Source of the DNA: Venturia oleaginea
Taxonomy: Eukaryota; Ascomycota; Dothideomycetes; Venturiales; Venturiaceae
Length of the DNA: 64,000 nucleotides
Assembly (NCBI GenBank): GCA_013176395.1
Contig: JABMLP010000010.1
Span: forward strand, 186,001-250,000
Reading direction: 5' to 3'
Both the position numbers and the translations under genes were made by a program. The notes below the pieces were generated by a model. That model did no database searches, had not been told where the DNA came from, and worked only from the letters and a program-made list of their open reading frames with translations. Shown here one piece after another: positions 22,735 to 33,427 of this stretch; within the stretch, counting starts at the first letter, position 1; each line of letters starts with the position of its first letter.

Positions 22735-25339
22735 ATGGCAGCTTGCAAGGATTCACCAAGTCATCGTTCATCGCGTCCCTTTAGGGCCCAAGCTACGGAG
22801 AAGTACACAAACATACCTAAAGTAAACACACGCTCCTGAGCCGACTCAACACCCACACAGATACTCCCAAGACGCCTATGACATGATCTCCCACGACTAT
22901 CACTCCAATATCCTCAGCTCGCCTTATGTTCAACGCTATGGACCCAGACCGACCTGGAGGCGCCCTACCAGAATGCGACGACCGAGATAGCGGCCACTCC
23001 AATTGCCTTTCCTGCTGTTGTGGCCGCCCAGAATGTCCCTACCTTCTCCGCTCAACCCGAATACTGGGCCAGGTCCAGAGTGATGCGCAGAAAGCGGGAG
23101 AACTGGGTCAGGTACGTGGACAAACGTGTGCTGGCAGATCCTGGAATGCCAACCAGCATGCATGAAGAATTGACAGCGATTGTGAGCCGTCTATCGGAAA
23201 TGAATAGTTACTGACTTTTCACCACCCTTGTAGGCTCTCTTACATCGCCATGAATTCTACGTCGCAGATGCTGAAAACGATCGAAAACGAATGTTGGAAA
23301 ACCTCGAAACCCTGGAGCAGCAGAAGCGGAGCGTGGAGGAGAGAAATGCGCACACCATCAAAGAGAACAGGAAACTCCTGGATCAACTCGAAAGTCTGAA
23401 TGCTGCCCTTGTGGAGTCGGATTCGAGAATCCTCTCGTTGACTGAATGCTTACGGTCTGCAGAGGCTCAGATTGAGTGGTTGACGGGACTTGCTGCGCGA
23501 ACTGACTTGCTGAACGCCGAGTTAGCGAGGTTTGAGGATGAGCAGGAGGCGTTGCAGCAGACTTTCGAGATCACAAAAGAAGATGAGCGAACGGCAATAC
23601 TGAGGTTTCAGCGTGCGGAGAGAACGATTGCGAGTTTGCAGGATCAGATGGACAGCATTGAGCGGGACGCAAGAGAAGAAAGAGAGAGACATGTTGAGGT
23701 TCTAGCACGTATGGAGAGGAGACGAGCAGTTGAGCTAGAGTTATCGACCGCGGCTGGAAGACTCAAAGGAGCGGCTGCGTCGAAAACATTGCCGAATACC
23801 AAGAATGGAAGCAGCGTGGTTTCGCACTTTGTAAAGGATATCCTACAAGACAACGCGAACCTGCAGCTCGGCATCGTCGAGCTCAAGGAACTACTGGATC
23901 GATCGAATGACGAGGTGGAGAAACTCCGCCAGATGATGGTGCAGAAGGGAGTTCAGGAATCACCACCAGCACTGGCAGCAACTACACCAAACCTGGGAAC
24001 AGAACTCGGATCAAAGGAGTTGCATGTACATCATCATTATCATGCAGCATCGACAATCGAGCAGCCGAAGCCAGCTCGAAAAGAGATCGTACGAAGATCG
24101 CGGAAGAAGCGGATAAGTCTTACGACCTCACATTTTGCACCTCCTTCTGGCACCCATACACCGAGATCGTCTGTTTCCATGGGGCATTTAAATGATCCCA
24201 GCACATCGTCTGCTATATTATCTCAGACATCAGTCACCATTCCCAACCACCGGGCATCGATCAAACGCTGGTCGATGCAGTCCAGTCAGACAGCAATGTC
24301 ATCTGTGCCGAGCTCTCCATACAGCGAGTCCATCTTTGATCGAGTCTTCAGCGACAATGCCACTGATTTGTCACGGCCTACTAGCCCGGAAAGCAATGGT
24401 ACTTTCTCTCCATTGGCCTCGGGACCCATTGAGCCGCGTCATGATTCTGTTTCCCGATTCTCGCTGGATGTTGGGATGAGAACATGTTCGGAAGGAGCAA
24501 TGCCACTATCTCAGCAACTTCTTGGTGCCTCTAGAAGCAAAGGAAAACCGAAACGAGAATCGGCCGGTGCTGAACTTGATCCCCGGTTGAACGGCTATCA
24601 CTCTATCATTCCCGAAGAGGAGAACGAGGAAGTGCAGCAGACAGAATTACAGGTTGAGTCTCAGAGATTCAACCCTAACGTCGTCATGAGACCCGGCCTC
24701 CGCCGAGCTGCTTCAGATGAAAGTCTCATATCTATCTCGGGTATGCATATACACACCCTACAGCCACGGCCTTCGCAACTACTCACTAGCGGTGGCCGAC
24801 GCGTTTTATCATCAGGCAGTTCCCAAGCAGCCTTGACTGGTACGAGTGTTGTTGCCATCCACGCCTCATCACGGCCGTCACACAACAACAGCAGTCTTTC
24901 ATATCTCTCCAGCATCGCAGAATTGCAGCGAAAACCTGCCGGAATTGAGAAGAGAAAGAGCATGAGCAATCTTGGATTCAAAGTCGGCTGGGTTCTTGGA
25001 CGATGGGGTTACGCTGCCTCTGAAACGCCTACCATTACTTCCACTGCCGAGCAAATCGAGCCATCGGAAGGAAGGAAGAACACTGATCGTTCTCAGCCTC
25101 GAGAAACTCGAGGCAGCGAAGGCGTTAATACTCCTAAAGCCACGACGGCCTCTCTCCACTCGATGGATTCGGCCAGGAGTCTACCGCTGACTGGCCAGAG
25201 ACAAATTGTTATGCGGCCGGCTGGAATCAATCAGTCTGGTCCTATTTTCGGTTTTGGGCCCGAGGTCCCGCTGCCCAGAGAACCGATCATCAAATCTCTT
25301 GACGTTGATGCGCTCAGGGAGAGTTTGAGTAGTGACTAG
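22735..25339 (+). CDS. coiled-coil, Ser/Pro-rich conserved fungal protein, unknown function
   Basis: The last exon 23232/23234-25339 is clear; an intron of about 50 bp (GTGAGC...TTGTAG, about 23181-23233) links LTAI to ALLHRHEFYVADAENDRKRM. Residues through about 250 are a long heptad-rich coiled coil (KRSVEERNAHTIKENRKLLD). Next come a conserved-looking SHFVKDILQDNANLQLG segment, an HHHYH patch, a basic RRSRKKRISL patch, then a disordered Ser/Thr/Pro tail and a C-terminal NLGFKVGWVLGRWGY motif. The 5' end is unresolved. The coding frame is open from about 22884 but has no ATG. A tentative first exon at 22735 (ATGGCAGC, ending before GTAAAC at about 22818) splicing to an acceptor near 22953 would fit the phase; that join is a guess. 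No catalytic domain seen; a scaffold or cytoskeletal role is only a possibility. Confidence 0.7.
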
Positions 25340-25522
25340 TATCAAGATAACGGCGTTGGATACATTTCTTTCGTTCCATCTCATATGTCGTTATGTATGC
25401 ATATAGAGAAGGTGTACACGTACGCGTGTATTTTTGGAAAGTGGAAATAATTTTCAATGACATACGAGGCTTCTACTTGTACTTAGAAAAATAATAAACT
25501 TTTTTTAATAACTTATATAATA

Positions 25523-25800
25523 ATCAGGATTTATTGTTGTATGTAGGGCTCTGATGTGCCTGTGCCAACATCCACTGTATTTACAAGGGGTATAAAACCA
25601 TGTGAGACCAAAGACATGGAAAATTCCCTTCTGTTTCTTTCCTGGAAGTTTGATAACCGTACTAGTCGGCCTCTCCCTTCCCTTTCTGTTTGTCTCTGAG
25701 TGCTATTCGGGTCAACACTATAGCGAGGTCGATTGCTCCAAAACCGTGTCGTAACACCTCTATGTAGAGTGACTGCATTTTAACCGTACCCAGGCGGGCC
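25523..25800 (-). mobile_element. relic of a LINE 3' end
   Basis: The plus strand reads ATCAGGATTTATTGTTGTATG then TAGGGCT...GCCTGTGCCAACATCC, which is the reverse complement of the 3' untranslated end of the LINE at 40.08-40.15 kb. Further on, CGGGTCAACACT is shared at a similar distance in both. So a diverged, strongly 5'-truncated copy of the same or a sister LINE family is inserted here on the minus strand. The upstream limit is not clear and could extend to about 26.4 kb, where a Pro/Arg-rich minus frame (25985-26341) is open. Confidence 0.6.
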
Positions 25801-28153
25801 TGGGTGGGAGCGGTTATTCTGTAACTGTTGTTCGCCTTTCCCTGGCGATGACTTTCTGTGTGTGCCCATTATCCTTGATCTAAATTCAAGCCTGAATTCG
25901 TTATCTGCTTCTTTACTGTTCCTCCGTGCTTATACCGTGTCTGTACCGTGCCTTCGCCCGCCTATATCCGCATGCCTCTCGCCCTTATCCGAAAGGGCAC
26001 CTAAGAATCCTCCTATCATCTTCTTTCCGCCTTCGAAGTTCTTCCCTACTGTTTGTTGATGGCACCCTGGAGGACCAATCCAGTTCCGTACCTAGTTTTC
26101 TGTCCGTGTAGGGTTGAAGGGTTTTATCGCGATATCGTGCGGAGGAGGATAGAGGTCGAGGACGGCTCGATGCTCGCCTGGTACGTGGGAGGTCGTTCTT
26201 TACGTTTGTTTGATTGATCCTGTTGTTGCCGGTGTGTCTGGGCCTTTTCGGCGATGGTGTGCTCGCGGTACGGTCGTGGTGCGCGAGTGCGACGACGGGC
26301 AACCACCACGAGCGTGCGTTGATCTGATCGGCTCTGGTCACTGCCCTACATCTGAGATGTGGCGAGATGAATACAGGTTCGTAGCCTCCGCCTCGTACAG
26401 GCTCAGATTTCGACTTTGGAGGCCTTTTTTAATATATAAGTTACTCACGGAAAATCTAATTATTATTATTCTTCTTCTTCACGCCCGGATATATCTTGAA
26501 ATTATAATCCACCTTGAAATAAGTTGTATCCCCTTCTACCTTGCTATAATCCGGAGGGCACCCTCAAGGCACTCGTAAGTATCCTATTTCACCTAAGTCC
26601 ACTTCTCTTTATCCTCGATATCCATCAATTGCGTCGTAAGAATGAAATCATGCTCCGGCGCCAAGCTATAACCAGATTTAATCGACGAACTGGGAAGCGC
26701 AAAAACGCTATAACTGCATTCGTTTCCTGACATTCCCTGCACGACAATTTGGTTCGATGACTGCAGGTCCGAAATTTAAGAGGACGACATTGTGTAACCA
26801 AGCTCCATTCGATATACTGGCGGCACTCTAGATCCGCCTTGAGACATAACATAGCACACGCCTGATCACAAGGCGTCATCGCTCAGAACTTCGGCGTATT
26901 CGACTTGCCTTGTATACTGGGAATCTGCTATTTAATTTGATCTTCGAGCTAGGAGGAATACGATGAGGTCCATATCTAATCTTGGGACGTTGTGCTTTCT
27001 TCGAAGCTTGTGATGGCATATGGACCGTTTCTGAAATAGAAGACTTTGGCTGGTCTTTTATTTGGTGCACCTTTCCTGTTAGTTGGCCGATGAGTTTTGC
27101 GAGGTCTGGGTTTGTGGCGTCGGATAGTTTGGAGGTGGATATGCCTGTGGGTGGTACTTGGCGCGGATGTCATAGAATTCCGTGTGTGGTCTCTCGTAAA
27201 ATGCGGTTGGTTGGTGCACATCCAGTGTTTGAATATGAAGACGGATGTTTGCTTCAACAAGCCACTCGGAATGATCGACCTCTTTCAATTCCTGGCAAAT
27301 TCTCAAGATCAGAACTTCCTCAAACTTATTTCTTCAATATAAGTTCGAAGCACAAGGGAAGGGCCTCGGGTGGCGGAAAGCTGATAAAATATCCAAAATT
27401 GATGGCGTGAACAAGGAGCAAAACCATGTGCACGTGATCTTGACCCAATCCGGATCGTTGCTTCAACTTTGGAATAATCTGCCTTCTAAAGACAAACAGT
27501 CGTGTTTCATGAGGGAATGAGCACTCTGACAACGATAAGAGTCGACGAAGATCGATGATGATGATGATGATGCCAAATCTCTCTTTGGTCAGGCGATTTG
27601 GTTGCTGGGCCAAATGTGGGGCGCAAGGCCGAAATCAACATGTAAACAAAGAACTTTTTCTTTCCACGACACAATTTCTTCATACCGTGTTTTCCATTCT
27701 GATAAGAGTTAGCTTCTTAATGACTAAGTTTCAATATAGCTCTTTGAAATTGGCACAGAACCTCTCATACTGGGAAGTTGGAGCCCCAAACGGAGACCTG
27801 ATTCAACATCGATATCGCTACATTGCTAGCGATCCAGTTCAACGGATTTGCCACAAGTTTATACATCTCGGTCTCGAATCAGAGGTGGCAGCTTGCGTTG
27901 AAGGGTGGCTCAGAGAAACAAAGTTTTCCGTACCGTACCTGCCGTTGCCCGGACAAGGCTGTCCAGAATTTAACAAAATACCCGCTCGACTGCGCAGAAG
28001 GTTTCTTCTCTCTCTTACAACTCTCAACCTCAGCTCTACATTGTTCGCAAACATCTTCAAAGCCAACAATCTCAACCATCCACTCATACTCATACAATCA
28101 TCCCATTCTCAAAGCTCATAGAAGCCCAGTCATCATCATACAAGCTTTTCAAC
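25801..28153. other. region without a secure gene; one minus-strand candidate
   Basis: Most of this stretch shows nothing recognisable. Between about 27600 and 26876 the minus strand shows several coding-like segments in different frames, for example HSEWLVEANIRLHIQTLDVH followed by YHPQAYPPPNYPTP and then KVFYFRNGPYAITSFEE. A donor at GTACCA and an acceptor at CTAACAG could join two of them, but no start or complete structure could be built. It could be a small unknown gene or a relic. Confidence 0.3.
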
Positions 28154-29598
28154 ATGTCTGCCTTTGGTGCGAACAAAACCCGCACGGCACAAAGTGGTCG
28201 CGCAGCAGGCAGACCTCGACCATACAATGCTGCAGACCGCTTCATACCTAACCGCACAGCTAGCGAAGCCATCAACCACATCGGCACCGCCAAACTCGAC
28301 CTTGTCGACTCCATCCACAGCCTCGACTTGGATGACGAAGAAGAGCACACATCCTCATACGCCAAGCCGTCACCAAACACGGTCAAATATAAAGCATCGA
28401 TTGCTTCAGCTTGTGACGTTTCACTCAACCAGCGCATCCTGGCTTTCAAGCCTGCGCCTCCAGAGTCGTCAAAACCAATAGACCTCAGATCTCAATACAA
28501 TCACCCACTCAAGCCCGCCAGTGCAGTCTCAGCTGAGCGTCGTCGCCGCATCCTCACCGCCCCAGAGCGCGTTCTGGATGCACCAAACATTGTCGACGAC
28601 TACTACCTCAACCTTCTCGACTGGTCCTGCAATAACCAAGTCGCCATCGGCCTTGGCCAGTCCGTCTATGTCTGGTCCGCAGAAACTGGAGAAGTCTCCT
28701 CACTACTCGAGAGCTCGTCCGACACATACATCTCCTCGCTCAAATGGAGTGGAGACGGAGCCTACGTCAGTGTCGGCCTCGGTACTGGCGAGGTCCAAAT
28801 CTGGGACGTCGAGGAGCAAACCAAATTACGAAGCATGTTCGGACATGAGTCCCGTGTCAGCGTCATGGGTAAGTTCCTTTACTTGTTCTTCTTTGTATCA
28901 TCTCAGCTAACATCGCCATAGGCTGGAACAAGCACATGCTATCCACCGGCGCTCGCAATGGCTGGCTATTCAACCACGACGTCCGCATCGCGCAGCACAA
29001 GATTGCCGACCTGGAGTCTCACACAGGCGAGGTTTGCGGTTTGGAATGGCGCGCCGACGGCTCTCAACTAGCTTCGGGCGGAAACGACAACTTAGTCTCT
29101 ATTTGGGATGCTCGCAGCTTGCAGGCTCCTAAATTTCAGAAGACTAACCATAACGCCGCTGTCAAGGCCCTCGCCTGGTGCCCATGGCAGCATAACCTCT
29201 TGGCAACCGGCGGTGGTAGTCACGACAAACACATTCACTTTTGGAACACGACCACCGGTGCTCGGGTCAACTCAATCGACACCGGAAGCCAAGTAACCAG
29301 CCTGCGATGGAGCACGCACTACAAAGAGCTCGCTAGCACATCTGGCTTCCCAGACAATTCCATTTCAGTCTGGTCCTACCCAACACTGGTCAAGAACATC
29401 GAAATACCCGCCCACGAGAGCAGGGTGCTACACTCTTGTCTCAGCCCAGATGGCCAAACCATGGCTACTGCTGCGGCAGATGAGAGTTTAAAATTCTGGA
29501 AAATCTTCGAAAAGAAGGCAGGTTCGGGTTCAGTAGGAGGTCTGGCAAGTGCTGGTCGGGAGAAAGAAGGAAAGATTATGGGTCGTACAATCAGATAA
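28154..29598 (+). CDS. cdc20: Cdc20-type activator of the anaphase-promoting complex
   Basis: Two exons, 28154-28868 and 28922-29598, with a 53-bp intron (GTAAGT...CATAG) that keeps the frame across MGWNK; 463 aa. Cdc20 brings substrates to APC/C at mitosis. Seen: a C-box DRFIPNR near residue 30 for APC/C binding; then RVLDAPNIVDDYYLNLLDWS leading into WD40 blades (VAIGLGQSVYVWSAETGEV; GEVCGLEWRADGSQLASGG; HDKHIHFWNTTTGARV; NSISVWSYPTLVKN; TMATAAADESLKFW). The protein ends in the Ile-Arg tail (TIR) that docks on APC/C. The VDDYY and QVAIGL wording fits Cdc20/Slp1 better than Cdh1 (usually DDFY, LGVGL). The N-terminal region before the WD repeats is short compared with yeast Cdc20. Confidence 0.93.
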
Positions 29599-31915
29599 AA
29601 ATAAAGCATTGGGTCTGTTTTGTAGCGCATACTTGTTCATAGTTGGGCGCTGGGGCGTTGGAGCGATAATGATTGGGTTATTTGTATATATGTAACTTGT
29701 AGGCTATCGCTTCCATACTGGGATACGTTAGAGATCCCAAAGCCGAGATCGAAAAGCTTCCACGAATCGAGCGACTTTTCAATTTGATTCTTCTATGCCC
29801 ATCAGTCAGTCTCTCTCCAATGTAAGGTTTTTGGACAGATGAATGAGATTCTCGATACTATCCGAGACTTCATCATCCTACGAAGAAATTCTGGATATAT
29901 TCTTGTTAAGATGAGCTTTAAGATTACTTACTTGGGAGTAGTGAGATTTTAGGAAAGGAATGCATGCAATTATGTGGGGAGATCTCTTGAATCTGTTCTG
30001 CACTTGATATTATGGTCAAGTATAGGATGAATCGATGGATGTAGGCCTGTGTGTGATAATTTATGTTAGTCCGCGCCTTTTACTTAGCTGCTCCGTCAGA
30101 GATTAGTATCCACCTTTGCAAGAGTGTCTTGCTTCCGGTGGTCGAACTCCTCAAACCCCAGACATTCCGGCCTATCTCGACTTGTCTCTCGTCTTCGTCT
30201 CCGTCTTCTGAATTGAGAGGTGCTTCTTGAGATCGATATCGATAAATGTTTGGCGATTTTCGATATCGAGATTACCCCAATTGAGCTTGTCTCTCGAGTC
30301 TGAGGGTCTTGTCTTTTTTTGAGTATACTGAAAATTCCCAAAGCTTAGCTATGATGGTTGAGTACAAGTGGTTCTCGATTGAAATCGGCTTTAAGAACTC
30401 CAGGTATTGACTTTTCAGGCTTTTTTATTGCTGTACACTTAATCAATCTTGGTAGATTGTTCATCTGCGATTGGTGTATTCGTGTGCTAGAGTGGATGAT
30501 TGAATCTCACAGATGCATCGGAACTCAAAGACGCCAATGATATCGCCCGTTCATCCATCTTTAGTATCAATCGACAATGGCCTCGATGATTGCAGGTCCT
30601 GATTTTTTATCGTGGCAAGCCAGGCTTTTCGCATCATCAAGAAACCATGGCAGCTGCTTAACCTATGTTCACCCAGGTCGCAGATCCCAATCTCGATGAT
30701 GAGCTCGAAATCATTGTGAGCTTCGCCAACCATACGCCCATCGTTCGAGTTCAAAACGAAACAGGCTAGCTCTTTCCTCTGCTCATGGACACTGTGTCCT
30801 TCATGAAATTTTCAAGAAATCAAGTTCGGATCGAGTGTGTCCGTATAATTGATCATGAACAATGATTCCTTGGTTCTGACGAAAACTCTGCAAAGAACGG
30901 TTGTTTTTTTGAGCTAATTTTCGAGGCTGCCGAGCTGGATACCGCGTGTGGGACGTAGTCATGCTGCTCTTGGGGTCTGGTACTGGTCGTGTGGTGGGGT
31001 TGTTGTGTTTTGGTTCTCATGCAAATTTGCAAAATATTAATTTCTCGATCCAGGGTTCGAGGCGCACGATCATACTCTGGCTGCCGGCTGCTCTCACGGA
31101 GTGATACCGATACTCGCTTGCTGAGGGAGTTGTGGTGCGATTTACCAAGGTTGCACGAATCCTTGGTTCGAAAGAATTTTTGCAGAACATGCGCCTCCAG
31201 ATCTATAATTCGAGGCTTGCAATCATGCTTCAGCTGTTCAGCTGCTTTTATACACTGGTTTGTCACTCATGGAAATAGATATACCCCTGGTTTTGGTGGC
31301 CAGATATTAGTGATTTGGACGCCCTTCTCATGGTAGAGATGGTCCTGCAGCTGTGCATATGTTTCGTCTCGTCTCGTCTCGTCTCTTCTCTGCGATGGTT
31401 TTTGAGTGTATTGGTTCGGTGGGTCGTGAGTATGTTTCGTTGTTTGGCTCCGGGCAGCCTCAGCTTTACCACCAACACCAGAACCAGAATCTTAATGGCA
31501 ACTCCACTACTTAGACTTTTTTGGCCCAAGTTACGAGTAGTTTGCAATATAAAAGATCTTCGCCAGCCGTCTACCATTCCTCATTTCAATTCCCCCAACA
31601 TCAATCTTCACCACGCACACCACCACCACCACCACCACAGTCTTGAATGCGCTGCATTCCTGGCTTCTCTTGGCCTTTGCCTCCATCAGCACAATCGCCT
31701 CTTTATCTTCTATTCACTTTACAGCACTTTTGTGTCCTTTTCCAATCTCGTCGTCGTCGTTGTCGTCGCCGCTGTCGATGTGCGACAATGTCGCAAGTTC
31801 TTCAAGTAGGCACCACATTCAAGCCTCTTCTTACGCTGACCATGCACAGTCTCTTGCCTTCGACCGCAATGTTGTTAATCTACTTCCGTGATTGAAGCAA
31901 AACTAACTGTCCTGG
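29599..31915. other. intergenic, no supported gene
   Basis: Short frames only. A CAATATAAAAG TATA-like box at about 31547 is followed by a C-rich leader with a CACCAC run and a small frame (31643-31891) that looks like a signal peptide (WLLLAFASISTIASLSS) but begins with TTG. It may be a decayed secreted-protein gene. Nothing else stands out. Confidence 0.4.
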
Positions 31916-31919
31916 ATAT

Positions 31920-32660
31920 GACGTTAAAGCTGTCTGACCTGGAATGTCTTAAACTTGAGCCCGACCATTGGTATGGCGCTGGGCTTCGGCCCAGCGGGTG
32001 TTTCACCGGTCGTTAAACCTCCCGACCTTCTTACCAAGTCGTTAAACTGGCGGACTTGGGAGGTTTTTAAGCTCATCCCGGCCGCAAGTGCCGTAAAACT
32101 ACTTGCTGAGATGAAGCGCAACTCACTCCGTCTGCAACGACGTAAATCTACTTCCTGAGAAGAAGGGAAACTCATTCTCTTCCGAAATGAAGCGAAACTA
32201 CTTCCCGAGACGAAGCGAAACTCATGCCAACCGCAACGTCGTAAAACTAGACTTGACCGCAATGTCGTAAAACTACTTCCTGAGATGAAGCGAAACTTAT
32301 TCCGACCGTCTTCGGATTGTCGTAAATCTACTTCTTGAGAGGAAGCGAAGCTCATTCCAGCCGCCTTCGGGCTGTTGTCAATCTACTTCTTGGGCCGAAA
32401 CGAAAGGCATCCTGACCGTGACGTCGTTAAATCTAGTTCCCCATCCACCTTCGCCCTCCTTCTCTCTCTGCCCCAGTTGACCTGAGATGTCGTGAAACTC
32501 ATTCTGACCGCCTTAAGGCTGTCGTTAATCTACTTCCCGGGCCGAAGCGAAAGGCATCCTGACCGCGACGTCGTTAAACTAGTTGCCCCCATTCACCTCC
32601 GCCCTCTCTCCTCTCTCAGCCCCAGCCAACCTGACCTGAGATGTCGTTAAACTCATTTGG
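31920..32660 (+). repeat. degenerate tandem array, ~50-60-bp units
   Basis: About a dozen imperfect units follow each other, recognisable by GTCGTAAAACTACTTCCTGAG, then GAAGCGAAACTCATTC and CCGACCGC. Some units contain short inserts such as GCCTTCGGGCTG. No frame stays open, so the array is non-coding and looks like an old satellite. Confidence 0.7.
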
Positions 32661-33427
32661 ACTTGGGAGGTCTCGAAGCTCAGCCATCCCCATCCATCTC
32701 CGCCTCCCTCTTTCCTCTGCCTATCCACGTCCACCTCCGCCTACCTCATCTCTCTGCCCACGACCTGAGACGTCGTCAAACTCACTCGGACTTGGGAGGT
32801 CTTGAAGCTCAGCCATCCCCATTCACCTTCGCCCTCCTCATTCCTCAGCCCCATTGCCATCCCCATCCACCTCCGCCCTCCTCATTACTTAGCCCCATTG
32901 AAACTGCTTCGTCCTCAGCAAGACGTAAAACTACTACTGCTATTTACTCGCCATATTTTGCCATTTTTATCCTTCGTCCTCAGCAAGACGTAAAACTGCT
33001 GCAGCTATCTACTCGCCATCTTTTGCTATTTTTGCCATTACTCTGCCATTTACTCTGCCATTTTTGACCCATCTTCGCCATCTCTTGTTTACCCTTCGAC
33101 TTCAGCAAGATGTAAAACTGCAGCAGCTATTTACTCGCTATCTTTTGCTATTTTTGCCATTTACTCTGCCATTTACTCTACCATTTATTCTGTCATTTAT
33201 TCTGCCATTTATTCTGCCATTTACTCTGCCATTTACGCTGCCAGTTTCGACCTATCTTCGCTATCTCTTGCTATCTTATACTATTTCCCCCATCTTCGCC
33301 ATTTCCATCTCTTACTATTTTCACCATCTCCTGCCATTTTTACTATCTCTTGCTATTTTCGCTATCTTCACTGTCTCTCGCTATCTCCTACTATCTCCTC
33401 TATCTCTCAATATCTCTTGCTATTTCC
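32661..33427 (+). repeat. pyrimidine-rich low-complexity repeats
   Basis: Contains C/T-rich blocks with CCCCATCCACCTCCGCC repeats, then three copies (from about 32908, 32971 and 33095) of a ~63-bp unit with CAGCAAGACGTAAAACTGC and CTCGCCATCTTTTGCTATT. A run of TTTACTCTGCCA and CTATCTCTTGC motifs continues up to the solo LTR. Non-coding. Confidence 0.7.

Noticed and set aside
27555..28121. 188-codon plus frame starting with six Met
   Set aside because: Starts in a GAT microsatellite and overlaps the promoter and leader of cdc20; no domain.
28090..28449. Minus-strand frame of 119 codons
   Set aside because: Antisense of the cdc20 first exon.
31643..31895. Small secreted-protein-like frame with a signal-peptide-like start
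   Set aside because: The frame begins with TTG, not ATG, and has no supporting cysteines or splice signals; kept only as a note.
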